DNA of 48,520 nucleotides from an uncultured Pirellulales bacterium (GTDB taxonomy: Bacteria > Planctomycetota > Planctomycetia > Pirellulales > Thermoguttaceae). Positions 35,709 to 45,124 of this stretch are shown here, in pieces; within the stretch, counting starts at the first letter, position 1; each line of letters starts with the position of its first letter. Location of the stretch: contig CALLPE010000015.1 in NCBI GenBank assembly GCA_938015445.1, forward strand, positions 1-48,520, read 5' to 3'. A model generated the notes under the pieces. That model saw only the letters and a list, made by a program, of their open reading frames with translations, searched no databases and was not told the DNA's origin. The position numbers and the translations under genes were made by a program.

Positions 35709-38216
35709 ATGCTCCGAAGTATCGCTGTGTTTTCTTGTGTCCTCGCTACCGTTGTGCTGGCAACCAGTTGTGCAGCGATTGTCTGCGCGGCCGGCGAGCA
35801 CTCTGCTCAGGCTGCTGCCAGCGGCCAGATCGCCCGACTGGCGATCATCGGCAGCGGCGCTCCGGCCGGCACGGTGGTGCTGTTCGGGCACGGATTCGTG
35901 CGCGGGCAGTTGGCGCCGAGTGACTCGGTAGTGCTTCAATCGCCCGATGGAAAGACCGTCCTGCCCACACAATTCAACCCGGTTACCTCCTGGCCCGATG
36001 GTAGCGTCAAAGTGGCATTGCTGGCGGTTGAAAGCCCAGCATTGGCAGACGGCGAAAAGTTCGCGTGTGTGCTGGTCAAAGCTAAATCGCCGGGCCAAAC
36101 CATCCAACCGCTAGACGCACAGCAGTTGCTCAAAGGCCGGACAGCCATGCTGACCATCGCACCCAAGAGCGGCAATCCGTGGAGTGTAGATTTGCTAGAG
36201 GCCATCGCCGGCGACGATCGTTGGCACTATGGCCCGTTGGCGGTTTCCTTCCGGTTGGAGAAGAAAGTTCCGCCGGAACACGTAGGCGGTTGCACATCGT
36301 TACGGCTGGTGGCCGACGTGATTGCGACGAAGGACGGCATTTTGGAAGTGGACTGGCGGCTGGCCAACGACTTGGTGATGAAGCCCGGCGGCGGGCCGGC
36401 CACGTATGCCTATCGGGTGAGTATCGACGGGGCCGAGGTGTACTCGCAGCAGGAGGGCACACACATTCAATATACGGCGTGGGTGCGGCGTGCCGGGCGC
36501 GGCAGCAGCGGGCCGATGCCTGTCCGGCCGGTCGTTCAACCAGACTACGATCTGCTGGTGCGCGGAGGCTTCACGCTGCCATGGGATCGCTCGCTCCCCT
36601 CGGCAGCGTATGAGGCGACCATCACACGTACAATCGCCAACGAATTGCCCACGGCCAACCAACCTTATCCCACCTGGGGAATAACCCGCTACGCCGGCGC
36701 AGGCGGGGGACGGCAGGAGATCGGCTATCGGACGTACGCTTGCATGGTGTGGATCAAAAGCGGCGATCCGGCAGCCCAATTCCTCGCGCAGCGTCAATTG
36801 GAAGTGGGGATGTCGCGGCCGCAGAACCTGTGGGACGACCAGTTGGGGACGTGGCTCAATCCGGAGGATTGGCCTAAGTTTACCTCCCGCGTGCCCGAAC
36901 AAAACTTTTCTCCGGCAGGAACTGCCCGGCTAGAGGCGTGCGGGTTCCCGCCCGACCAACGACCAGCAGCCAACGACCGCGAGCACCTGACGGTCGATCA
37001 TGCCCATAACGCGGACTATTGGAGCGTCGTGGCGCTGCTGTCGGGCAGACGGATGGCCTTCGATGGCCTGGCGATGAACGCCGCCTGGCAGACGATCGAC
37101 CACAATGACCGCGAGCGTCCTGAATACCGAATGAACTGGAGGGAGTTGCCTTTGGACTACAAGACGGGCATCGGCTGGGCCCCGCGGTTGGGTGCGCCGC
37201 AGACACGCGGGTTCGCCTGGGGATTGCGCGATGTCAGCCTCGCCGCCGCGCTGTTGCCGGATCGCTATCCCCGCCGCGAGTTCTACAACCGCAACGCCTT
37301 GGCGTGGATCAACTCCTACGGCGTCAATTTGAAGCGGCTGACCGCCGAGCAAGGCGAGTTAGCCGGGTATGTGCCGCATACCAACTTGCGCACGCACGTT
37401 CCCAACTTCATGGCCAGTTTTGTGATGTACGCGATGCTCGATGCTGTTAATCTGGGGGTAGCGGGCGAGCACGGGCTTCCGGTGCTGGAGTACTTCGCGC
37501 GTTTCCGTGTCAACTCGTTTTCCTCGCCGCATTTCAATTGGCGCATCGCAGCTTCCGGCTGCGACATCTTTATCGGCGATGGCACCAACTTATTCACCAC
37601 TTGGGCGCAGTCGCAAGCCCGGCACGAGGCAACAGGCCGCAACACCCCGCCAGATTGGTCCGTGTACTTCTGCGAGGGCGACTGGAACCGCAACGTGCTT
37701 GCCGGATTGGCCCTGCTGCGCGACGCGCCGTTACCGTTGGAACTACGCGCCAAGGCGGCTGACGCGATGGTGCTGTATCGCTCCGAACGGCCCAAGCCGC
37801 CCCACAATCGGCCGCGCATCCGTCCCGACGAATTCTTCGGCCCCTTCGAGAACCTTAACAGCTTGTGTCCTTACGGCTCCACCTGGCGCTGGGATGTACC
37901 CCCGGTGGTGCGCAGCGGTCAGCGATTCCGGGCGGTCGAGCCCAAGCCGGGGCAGTTGATCGGCTTGGTGGTGACCGACGGCGGTTTGCCGAGGGCTTCG
38001 CGCCCCGAAGGCGACGACGCCTTCGTCATCGTATCCCAGCCCGAAGGCAAGCCGTTTGTCATTTCGCGCGGCGGAGCGATAAAACTGGCTGGTCCAGCGC
38101 CCAAAGGCCGGTTTACCATCCAAGTGTACGCCACTACCTACGACGACGAAGACAAAGAGCACCGCGGCCCAACCGTTCCGGTGGAAATCGAGCTGGCTGG
38201 CGGCGGAAACAATTGA
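35709..38216 (+). CDS. large secreted protein, rhamnogalacturonan-lyase-like
   Basis: An 835-residue exported protein with a signal peptide (1-28) and an AAAGGA ribosome-binding site. Residues about 45-130 (FGHGFVRGQLAPSDSVVL, then SWPDGSVKVALL) resemble the RIFT-barrel domain of PcRGLX/YetA-like exo-rhamnogalacturonan lyases. The middle (about 400-690) is helix-rich with HNADYW, DVSLAAALLPDRYPR and HFNWRIAASGCD, as in an alpha/alpha barrel. The end is an immunoglobulin-like beta domain. Polysaccharide lyase activity is inferred only from this resemblance. It is divergent from the URO-D-like and beta-helix genes, about 160 bases away. Confidence 0.7.
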   Translation: MLRSIAVFSCVLATVVLATSCAAIVCAAGEHSAQAAASGQIARLAIIGSGAPAGTVVLFGHGFVRGQLAPSDSVVLQSPDGKTVLPTQFNPVTSWPDGSVKVALLAVESPALADGEKFACVLVKAKSPGQTIQPLDAQQLLKGRTAMLTIAPKSGNPWSVDLLEAIAGDDRWHYGPLAVSFRLEKKVPPEHVGGCTSLRLVADVIATKDGILEVDWRLANDLVMKPGGGPATYAYRVSIDGAEVYSQQEGTHIQYTAWVRRAGRGSSGPMPVRPVVQPDYDLLVRGGFTLPWDRSLPSAAYEATITRTIANELPTANQPYPTWGITRYAGAGGGRQEIGYRTYACMVWIKSGDPAAQFLAQRQLEVGMSRPQNLWDDQLGTWLNPEDWPKFTSRVPEQNFSPAGTARLEACGFPPDQRPAANDREHLTVDHAHNADYWSVVALLSGRRMAFDGLAMNAAWQTIDHNDRERPEYRMNWRELPLDYKTGIGWAPRLGAPQTRGFAWGLRDVSLAAALLPDRYPRREFYNRNALAWINSYGVNLKRLTAEQGELAGYVPHTNLRTHVPNFMASFVMYAMLDAVNLGVAGEHGLPVLEYFARFRVNSFSSPHFNWRIAASGCDIFIGDGTNLFTTWAQSQARHEATGRNTPPDWSVYFCEGDWNRNVLAGLALLRDAPLPLELRAKAADAMVLYRSERPKPPHNRPRIRPDEFFGPFENLNSLCPYGSTWRWDVPPVVRSGQRFRAVEPKPGQLIGLVVTDGGLPRASRPEGDDAFVIVSQPEGKPFVISRGGAIKLAGPAPKGRFTIQVYATTYDDEDKEHRGPTVPVEIELAGGGNN

Positions 38217-38522
38217 ACCGAGATCACGCTGGCAACGCGCTCTGACGGTCGGGCGTGGCTCGCTGGCATGGCGCGCCGATTGCTTGGACCACCTCGGCGC
38301 AGCTTGCATCTACCTGCCGCAGTGATTCTCTGCGCTCCCAGCCGAATGCGTGGAGTGCCGTTCCCGACTCAGCGCACCTCGGCCTGTGGCAAACAGCTTG
38401 CCAACGACGCAACCGGCGCGGGCCGCGCGAACGTGGCTTGCCAGGTGTGGTACTGTGGCAATAATGTTTTTTGTTTGTTTACGCCGGACGACCACAGCGG
38501 GTGGTAAGTTGGGGCTGGGAGC
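38217..38522. other. spacer before the SLC13 permease gene
   Basis: A 306-base gap without a gene; its last 90 bases hold the permease promoter. Confidence 0.5.
38438..38465 (+). promoter_or_regulatory. sigma70 promoter of the SLC13 permease
   Basis: TTGCCA (38438-38443), a 16-base spacer, and AATAAT (38460-38465): 5/6 matches in each. The start would be near 38472, about 50 bases before the ATG. Confidence 0.55.
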
Positions 38523-40379
38523 ATGGATTTCGACGGGTGGCTGACGCTAGCCGTGGTAGGGATGGTGCTCGGGCTGCTGGTGTTTACGCGGCTTGCGCCC
38601 GACCTGGTGTTGCTCGGCGCCTTGAGCGTGCTGTTGTTTGCCGGCGTCGTCAGCCCTGCCGAGGCCCTGTCAGGGTTCGCCAACGAAGCGGTGGTCACTA
38701 TCGGGCTGTTGTTTGTGGTGGCAGCAGGAGTAGTCGAAACCGGCGGAATCATCTGGATCGCCGAGCGACTGTTCGGCCGCCCGCGCTCGCTGCCCGGCGC
38801 AATCCTGCGCCTGATGGCGCCCACTTCTTTGCTTAGCTCTGTGCTGAACAATACTCCGGTGGTGGCGATGCTGATACCGGCGGTGAACGATTGGGCTAAG
38901 CAGCAGCGTATCGCGGCCTCGAAGCTGATGATCCCGCTTAGTTATGCGGCCATTCTGGGCGGGACGTGTACGTTGATCGGCACCAGCACCAATCTGCTGG
39001 TGAACGGTATGCTGATCAGCGTGGCCGATGCCCAACAGGCCGCCGGCGCGGTACCAACGCTGCCGCGCGGACTGGGGATGTTCGATATCACCTGGGTTGG
39101 TTTGCCGTGCACCGTAGTGGGTATCGCCTTCATGGTGATTTTCGGCCGCTGGCTCTTGCCCGACCGCCAGCCCAGCTTGGCCTCTGCCGCCGACACGCGG
39201 CAGTACACCGTAGAGATGTCGGTCGAGCCGGGCAGCCCGCTGGTGGGCAAATCGATCGAGCAGGCCGGGCTGCGTCACTTGCCGGGATTGTATCTGGCGG
39301 AGATCGAACGCGACGGCGTAGTGCTGCCGGCTGTCTCGCCCGAGGAACGATTGCGCTCTAACGACCGGTTGGTGTTCGTCGGTGCGGTGGACTCGGTGGT
39401 CGATCTCCAGCGGATCCGAGGACTGGTGCCGGCCCGCGATCAAGTGTTCAAGCTCGACGCCCCACGGCCCGAACGACGCCTCATCGAAGCCGTGGCCAGT
39501 CCCAGTTGCCCGATCGTGGGCAAGACCATCCGCGACGGACGATTCCGCTCCCGATACAACGCTGTGGTGATTGCGGTGTCGCGGGAAGGGCAGCGTATCA
39601 AGGGGAAGATCGGCGACATCGTTCTCCAGGCCGGCGATACGCTGCTGCTGGAGGCTCACCCCTCGTTCGTAGAACAGCACCGCAACAGCCGCGATTTCTT
39701 TCTGGTCAGCCCCCTGCCCAACAGCGGCCTGCCACAGTACGACAGGGCCCCGCTGGCACTGGCGATCGTAGTTGGCATGGTGACCCTGGTCTCGTGCAGC
39801 GAGCTGCTGGGGCCGGTCAGCGTGGCTGTGGGCGCTTGGCAACTGAATCTGGGCCAGATCACGATGTTCAAAGGGGCCCTGGGAGCCGCGGCAGTGATGC
39901 TATTGACCGGCTGCTGCCGCGTGGAGCACGCGCGCCGCAGCCTCGATTGGCAAGTTCTGCTGGCCATCGCCGCCGCTTTGGGGTTGCAGCACGCTTTGGA
40001 CAAAACCGGCGTGGCCGCCATGCTGGCCCATTACATGATCGACCTGGCTGGGGGCGCGCCGCTGTGGTCTTTGGCGGCGGTGTATGGCGTCTCGCTGCTC
40101 GTGACGGAACTGGTGACCAACAGCGCCGCCGCGGCCCTAATGTTCCCCTTGGCGCTGGCCACGGCCAACAGTCTCGGCGTAAATCCCATACCGTTTGTAG
40201 TCGCTGTGATGCTTTCGGCCAGCGCAGCGTTCGCCACGCCGATGGGCTACCAAACGAATCTGATGGTTTACGGCCCGGGCGGATACAGGTTCACAGACTA
40301 TTTACGTGTCGGCGTGCTGATGAACCTGTTGATATGGGCAATAGGGGTGGCCGTCATACCTTGGGTGTGGAAGTTTTAA
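38523..40379 (+). CDS. SLC13 family (DASS) permease with two TrkA-C domains
   Basis: A 618-residue inner-membrane transporter. The duplicated transport core carries LNNTPVVAMLIP (108-119) with LIGTSTNLLVNG (151-162), and in the second half ELVTNSAAAALMFPLA with ATPMGYQTNLMVYGPGGY. Between the halves lie two soluble RCK-C/TrkA-C domains (about 215-300 and 305-390), containing GSPLVGKSIEQAGLR and CPIVGKTIRDGRFR. SLC13 members of this layout move sulfate or dicarboxylates with sodium; the substrate is not clear here. The start has GGGAG very close to the ATG. No sulfur-assimilation genes are adjacent. Confidence 0.93.
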   Translation: MDFDGWLTLAVVGMVLGLLVFTRLAPDLVLLGALSVLLFAGVVSPAEALSGFANEAVVTIGLLFVVAAGVVETGGIIWIAERLFGRPRSLPGAILRLMAPTSLLSSVLNNTPVVAMLIPAVNDWAKQQRIAASKLMIPLSYAAILGGTCTLIGTSTNLLVNGMLISVADAQQAAGAVPTLPRGLGMFDITWVGLPCTVVGIAFMVIFGRWLLPDRQPSLASAADTRQYTVEMSVEPGSPLVGKSIEQAGLRHLPGLYLAEIERDGVVLPAVSPEERLRSNDRLVFVGAVDSVVDLQRIRGLVPARDQVFKLDAPRPERRLIEAVASPSCPIVGKTIRDGRFRSRYNAVVIAVSREGQRIKGKIGDIVLQAGDTLLLEAHPSFVEQHRNSRDFFLVSPLPNSGLPQYDRAPLALAIVVGMVTLVSCSELLGPVSVAVGAWQLNLGQITMFKGALGAAAVMLLTGCCRVEHARRSLDWQVLLAIAAALGLQHALDKTGVAAMLAHYMIDLAGGAPLWSLAAVYGVSLLVTELVTNSAAAALMFPLALATANSLGVNPIPFVVAVMLSASAAFATPMGYQTNLMVYGPGGYRFTDYLRVGVLMNLLIWAIGVAVIPWVWKF

Positions 40380-40566
40380 AGACGTGCCCAGTCCCGACCG
40401 CCCACCACCGCAAGCGCCCTGCTACGTGGAACTCCTTGCCGTACGCCAGCGCGAAGAGGGACGTCGGTAAACAACCACCGCTCGCTGGCGCCGGGCAGTA
40501 TGACCCGACAACGATTAACCGGCGCAGCATTCGGCCCACATGCCCCAGAAGCTCTCGACCGCAACG

Positions 40567-40812
40567 CTACTTGGCCGAGAACTTACGCTCCCAAAACGAT
40601 CGCAGCGTCTCGCATAGCTTTTGGTGCAAATGGGGCGGAAGCTCGACGGGCACGCCGGCCTTGTACAGCGTTATCGTCTTCCGGATGTTATCGACCACGA
40701 TCTGACAGGGGTTGCAGTCGGCCAAGTGCGACTCGAAGGCTTCGCAGATCGCCGGGTCGATGTCTCCGTCGACGTAGTCGTTCAACGCCGCCAATAACTC
40801 TTCGCATTTCAT
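40567..40812 (-). CDS. small zinc-finger anti-sigma factor (zf-HC2/ZAS)
   Basis: An 81-residue protein: MKCEELLAALNDYVDGDI, then HLADCNPC with His29, Cys33 and Cys36, together with Cys3 the zinc site of ZAS anti-sigma domains. It has no membrane segment, so it would be a cytoplasmic, possibly redox-sensing, sigma binder. The usual partner, an ECF sigma factor upstream, is absent: the nearest genes are pyrD (same strand, 240 bases upstream) and the SLC13 permease. Confidence 0.85.
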   Translation of the reverse strand: MKCEELLAALNDYVDGDIDPAICEAFESHLADCNPCQIVVDNIRKTITLYKAGVPVELPPHLHQKLCETLRSFWERKFSAK

Positions 40813-41053
40813 AACGCGCCGTCCGACCTATGCCAGCCAATAGGTTAGATGCCCTGCGGGGCGCCGGCGTTACACCCCCGCTAGTGAAATCGTATTATTT
40901 CACATTGCGCGCGGCGCCGCAAACCAGCCCGGCACGTCACGGCTACTGGCACGCCGATAACCGCCCAGCGCTGCGCACGTCATTCCCATACGGTATCAGC
41001 TTCGCGCCGGGGTTCTGTTTTGGCAGCAGGGGCGGGGCGCGGGCGGAATCGGC

Positions 41054-41971
41054 CTAGACACTCAGCGTGCCCACTACCTCGGCAACCGACGCCGCACCAA
41101 GCTCGGCCAGCGCGTCGGGCAACTGGTCCAACAGCCGCATGGTGACCGTCGGGTCGTAAAAGTTGGCTGTGCCGATTTGCACCGCCGTGGCGCCGGTCAC
41201 TAAGAACTCCATCACGTCGTCGATCGTGGCGATACCGCCCACTCCCACCACAGGCACCTTTACAGCCCGGGCCACTTGATACACAGCGCGCAGGGCGATG
41301 GGCTTGATCGCCGGCCCGCTCAGCCCCCCCAATACGTTGCCCAGTATGGGGCGGCGGCGACGCCAGTCGACGGCCATACCCAAACAAGTGTTGACGACGG
41401 TGATGGCATCCGCGCCGCCTTGTTCGGCCGCAGCAGCGATCTGTGCGATGTCGGTAACATTCGGGGTAAGCTTTGCAAGCACGGGCAACGAGCAGGCTTG
41501 GCGCACTCCGCCCACCACGCGATGACACATTTGGGCATCGGCGCCGAAGTCCACTCCGCCGCTGACGTTCGGACACGAGATGTTCAGCTCCAGCGCTGTT
41601 ACTCCCGGCAGCCCATCGAGCCGCGACGCCATCGACACGAACTCGCCGTAGTTCTTTCCGGCAATGCTGACTACAATCGGCACGCCCAAGCTGGCCAGGT
41701 AGGGCAGTTGATTGCTGATGAATGCTTCGATCCCGTCGTTGTCCAGCCCGATGGAATTCAGCATCCCCGCGGCCGTTTCCACGGTGCGGGGCGGCGGATT
41801 GCCCGCCCGGGGCAACGGGGTGATCGTCTTGGGCACGATGGCCCCCAGACGGCGCAGGTCCACCATGCCGGCCATTTCGCGCGCGTAGCCGAAAGTGCCG
41901 GAGGCCGCCATGATCGGGTTAGCCAACCGGAGACGTCCAAGCTGGACTTCGAGTTCTGGCAGATGCGGCAT
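41054..41971 (-). CDS. pyrD: dihydroorotate dehydrogenase, class 1B
   Basis: A 305-residue FMN enzyme of pyrimidine synthesis. KTIT (Lys48), [19 protein letters not shown] with the catalytic Cys133 (class 1 use Cys, class 2 Ser), [19 protein letters not shown] and VGGIATIDD are typical. Ending with [15 protein letters not shown] places it in class 1B, which pairs with a PyrK flavin/Fe-S subunit and NAD; no pyrK is adjacent. Length is normal and the ATG at 41971 fits. Confidence 0.96.
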   Translation of the reverse strand: MPHLPELEVQLGRLRLANPIMAASGTFGYAREMAGMVDLRRLGAIVPKTITPLPRAGNPPPRTVETAAGMLNSIGLDNDGIEAFISNQLPYLASLGVPIVVSIAGKNYGEFVSMASRLDGLPGVTALELNISCPNVSGGVDFGADAQMCHRVVGGVRQACSLPVLAKLTPNVTDIAQIAAAAEQGGADAITVVNTCLGMAVDWRRRRPILGNVLGGLSGPAIKPIALRAVYQVARAVKVPVVGVGGIATIDDVMEFLVTGATAVQIGTANFYDPTVTMRLLDQLPDALAELGAASVAEVVGTLSV

Positions 41972-42777
41972 TCAGCGGAAACTGTAAAAATCTTTCGGCG
42001 ACAACCTTTAAGATGCTCTCAACGCACAACCGGCCGGCGAACAAAGCCCGATTACCGCTTCCCGAGGCGCCGAGGAATATATCGGCCTTAAGCCCCATGC
42101 AGCCCGACGCACTTGGTGCCGAAGTTCCAAAGGGCAGCGAATCATCCGCTTGTGCGGAGTGCATACGCCGCCGGTTTGCGGCCATCGCCGCCTAAACTGA
42201 CGGCCAGCGACGGCGATGCCGCATAATATCAGCCGCAGGCCAGTAACGGAAGATGCAGCAGAAATCAAAATAGAGCCGCTGCACTAGTAGAAACAGAAGC
42301 AGAAGGATTTGCATTTAAGGAGGCTATGCGTTGATGTTGCGAAACCGTTAGCAGAAATCAGCAGAAAGTCGCTGCATCAATGCAAGCCGAGGCAGGGCAC
42401 GCATTCAAACGAAAACGCTGGCGGAGTGCCAGCTAAAACGCTGGCGGAATATCAGGTAAATGCCGGCGGCATCTAAAGCAAGACGGTGCCCGGATATAAA
42501 AGCAAGACACTGCAAAATCAAGACATTACCCGGGCATAAAAGCAAGGCTATGGCATGGTACAGCGCAGGCGCGTTGTCTTCGAACACGCTGGTAGCGACA
42601 CGGCGGCACCGGCCTGTACAGCGGCGTCGCCCTGACGCATTACGGCTGCCGATACCGCCTAGGAACGCCTGTATGAGGCAGGCCGATCGGGCGCTGCTTA
42701 GCCCGATCAACCGCAGCTTAGCGCGATCGAGCACTGCTTAGCCCGATCAAACTCAGCTTAGTGCGATCAAACTTAGC
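41972..42777. other. 806-base low-complexity spacer
   Basis: There is no gene. From about 42250 it is made of decayed repeats: AGCAGAAATCA twice (near 42254 and 42353), AAACGCTGGCGGA twice (42414-42447), AAAGCAAGAC-type units several times (42475-42550), and a clean 20-bp repeat at the end. Confidence 0.7.
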
Positions 42778-42780
42778 TCA
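42696..42780. repeat. 20-bp tandem repeat, four copies plus a partial
   Basis: Units at 42696, 42716, 42736 and 42756, each GCTTAG(C/T)(C/G)CGATC plus a variable end, then GCTCA. The last bases (42778-42780) are the TGA stop of the small lipoprotein gene, so the gene end lies in the repeat. Confidence 0.93.
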
Positions 42781-42996
42781 GATGGTCCCACCGTGGGTAC
42801 GGTAGGGTGCCATGTGGTCGGGCTGGTCGAGGAACCAGATGCGTTCCCATTCGTCCAGGATGAGCCGCAAATTTTCTGAAGTGAATAGCAATTGTTGGGT
42901 TCGCCGTGCCGGATCAGCGGAATAGCCCGGGATCAGGCATCCGGCCGCAAAGCCTGTTAACAAGCTCAAGGTGACCGCCAGTAAGACTTTACGCAT
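42778..42996 (-). CDS. small conserved lipoprotein
   Basis: A 72-residue protein. A lipoprotein signal ends in LTGFAAGC (Cys20). The mature 53 residues have ADPARRTQQLLFTSENLRLI and LDEWERIWFLDQPDHMAPY, dense in Trp, Asp and Pro, which looks strongly constrained; I believe similar short proteins occur in other planctomycetes, from memory. AGAGGAG (43004-43010) lies seven bases upstream of the ATG at 42996, fixing the start; the longer frame to 43086 is not coding. It is probably anchored in a membrane. The function is unknown. Confidence 0.85.
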   Translation of the reverse strand: MRKVLLAVTLSLLTGFAAGCLIPGYSADPARRTQQLLFTSENLRLILDEWERIWFLDQPDHMAPYRTHGGTI

Positions 42997-43410
42997 TTGG
43001 CAACTCCTCTGTGTTGTGCAATGTCCACCGGTGTGTGTGGACGCCTGGCGCGCGGTTGCCCAAACGCGAACCGCTGCCGATTGCACTGCGCCGAAAAAAC
43101 AGCAGACAAGCTAAACAGCAGATAAGCTAGTCAGATGAAGACGAAAAGACGGAAAGACGGCGAAAACCAACAATTATTAGCCGCAAAGGCCGCTGACACC
43201 CCGGATGTAACCCAGCGACTGTTTTCTTCCAATTTCTTCCAACAAGGAATGCGGTATCCTTTGCGGTTGGCCGCGCGAGCCGGGCTTTCAGCTCGGTAGG
43301 CGGCCCGAAATACTAACAAGTAAGTCGCGTGCGGTCGAGATCGATTTAGCCTTTTTCCAAATCACTAGTGCGCCAACGCCTTATGGCGAAAGCACGCCTG
43401 TGCCGTGTGC
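42997..43410. other. 414-base spacer between HU and lipoprotein genes
   Basis: Apart from the 16-bp repeat at 43098-43129 and a purine-rich AAGACGG-type tract (43138-43165), nothing was recognised. Confidence 0.5.
43098..43129. repeat. 16-bp tandem duplication
   Basis: AACAGCAGACAAGCTA is followed directly by the same unit with one changed base. Confidence 0.92.
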
Positions 43411-43800
43411 CTAGTCGCCTTCGGCTGCCGAGTCGTATCCGGCCGAAGCGGCTACCGGCTGCGGCTGCGGCACTTCGGCCACTGCTCGCCCTGCCGCTCG
43501 TGCCGCGGCAATCTCATCCCGTTCCAGGTCTCGCACCCGTTGCTCCATCTCCTTGCCGGGTTTGAAGGTAACGACGAACTTTTCGGGGACTTCGACCTTT
43601 TCGCCGCTACGTGGATTTCTGGCCTTTCGGGCGGCGCGACGCTTGACCTCGAACACTCCGAAGTTGCGCAATTCGATGCGACGATTAACTACCAGCGCCT
43701 CGATGATGGCCTGAAAAGTTCTCTGGACAATATCTTTGGTCTGCAACTGCGTCAGCCCGACCTGCTCGGAAATCGTCCGCACGATGTCTTTCTTGGTCAC
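43411..43800 (-). CDS. HU/IHF family DNA-binding protein with C-terminal tail
   Basis: A 129-residue nucleoid protein. Residues 1-92 are a normal HU fold: [32 protein letters not shown], and the DNA-arm [14 protein letters not shown] with Pro63 at the intercalating position. Residues 93-129 are an added Ala/Arg/Pro/Gln tail ending acidic, so not the Lys-rich tail of histone-like HUs. It starts at GTG (43800) with GGGAGA (43809-43814) at 8 bases; an ATG just upstream is out of frame. It has a near-consensus promoter. Confidence 0.95.
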   Translation of the reverse strand: MTKKDIVRTISEQVGLTQLQTKDIVQRTFQAIIEALVVNRRIELRNFGVFEVKRRAARKARNPRSGEKVEVPEKFVVTFKPGKEMEQRVRDLERDEIAAARAAGRAVAEVPQPQPVAASAGYDSAAEGD

Positions 43801-44476
43801 GACATTTGTCTCCCGCTTGCTTGGGCAATCTTACCCGATGGACACGCCACCGCGACCACCCGATAACACGCTCCAAGTGTAGGCGTGATAAAGACTACTG
43901 TCAAGGGCAACGCTCGCCGATCGGTCCCGCATTGGCCCCGCGCAACGTGTGCCAAACAGCCGTCCGTTGTGGGCCGTGCACATCTCCCGGCTGCGCGCAA
44001 ACCAAGACAACGCTTGCCTTCTGAGTGCGCAAGTGCTTTTTGTCAAAGATCTTATGTCATGCAACCCCCAAAACACTGCCCGATGGCCCGTAAGCCTTTT
44101 CCCGGCATCAGCAAACGTAGCCGGTTGTGCCGGGGTACGATGGGCATCGCCGGGTGACCGCCGGGCGGTATTGGGGCGCATTCTCCGGCTTGTCAGCCGG
44201 TGCTGCTGGTGGCATTATCGGCTCGTGCACCGTAATGCTTTACTTTATCGCTAAAACACCGCCAGCCCGAACGACCGCTAGAAGCGGTACAACTTTCCTA
44301 AGCCAAGCCGGTGAAGCAGCTTTGGCAGATTCGCACATCCGACGAACCGACGGCCCGTTAGCCACTTCCACCGATCGTCCGGCTTACCCCCGCGTTCAAG
44401 ATTGTCACTCAACAGAACACCATTATCGCCCAACGGCAGCCCGGCGCAGCATCTGCGGCGCGAACGCTAGCCAAAG
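43801..44476. other. 676-base spacer between the YkgJ-like and HU genes
   Basis: It holds the HU promoter. A plus-strand frame at 44127 has one hydrophobic segment but runs through the next gene and has no support. Otherwise nothing was seen. Confidence 0.55.
43876..43904 (-). promoter_or_regulatory. sigma70 promoter of the HU gene
   Basis: On the minus strand TTGACA (43904-43899, perfect), a 17-base spacer, and TACACT (43881-43876). Transcription would start near 43869, giving a leader of about 70 bases. Confidence 0.75.
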
Positions 44477-44899
44477 CTACCGATCTTGTGCCAGTGCCGC
44501 AGAGATTTCGCTTAGGCTGTACAGGCGTCCCCGGTCGGTACCGGGGCAGCGCTGTGCAGTGGCGGCCCAGTCGGCCGGCGAGCGAAGGTTCGACGACCAG
44601 AACGGCCACGTGCGGCATTGTTGTGGCCTAGCTTGGTACACTTTGCAGCGCATCGACGGGCGCTCGAGGAACACGCAATCGCCGTTGGGCAGTTCGATAA
44701 GGCTTTTTCGCCGGCCGACGTAGCGCACAAACATCGACTCGAACTGTGTCACATCCAACGACAGCAGTTCCGCCAACCGATTTATTTCCGACTGTACCAC
44801 CCACACATACCCCGGCTCGCCGGTGCAGCAATTGCCGCAGCCGAGGCAACCAAACCGTAATCCCGCGTGATACCAAGGCAATTTGGCGCTCATCCTCAT
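44477..44899 (-). CDS. YkgJ family cysteine-cluster protein
   Basis: A 140-residue protein with the Cys pattern of the YkgJ/CxxCxxCC family: Cys18, Cys21, Cys24 and Cys25 in CLGCGNCC, then Cys75, Cys85 and Cys95 (CKVYQARPQQCRTWPFW). The cluster is thought to bind zinc or Fe-S; the physiological role is not known. Start at 44899 or, two codons later, 44893; neither has a clear ribosome-binding site. Nearest same-strand gene is moaA, 226 bases upstream. Confidence 0.88.
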   Translation of the reverse strand: MRMSAKLPWYHAGLRFGCLGCGNCCTGEPGYVWVVQSEINRLAELLSLDVTQFESMFVRYVGRRKSLIELPNGDCVFLERPSMRCKVYQARPQQCRTWPFWSSNLRSPADWAATAQRCPGTDRGRLYSLSEISAALAQDR

Positions 44900-45124
44900 C
44901 GTGTTTGATTACCTGACGCTATAGCCTGACTGCCGAACGGGCTGTGGCTAACGCGCCGCCATTGCTGAAATCCCCAAGCTACTCTTTTTTTACTTTTACT
45001 TACATACTGAACGCAGCCGTGTCATCCAATGGATAAGGCTCGCGGCTGGGCAAGCCAGCCGTGCTGCCCCTGAAAATCCATATTGCAAGCGTACCCATGT
45101 GGCAGGCGTACCGGCTGGTGCACA

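Noticed and set aside
42696..42780. 20-bp repeats considered as CRISPR
   Set aside because: Units abut directly with no spacers; it is a plain tandem repeat.
44127..44723. Plus-strand frame with one hydrophobic segment (AGAAGGIIGSCTVMLYFIA)
   Set aside because: It runs through the YkgJ-type gene on the other strand, has no ribosome-binding site, and the rest is low-complexity.
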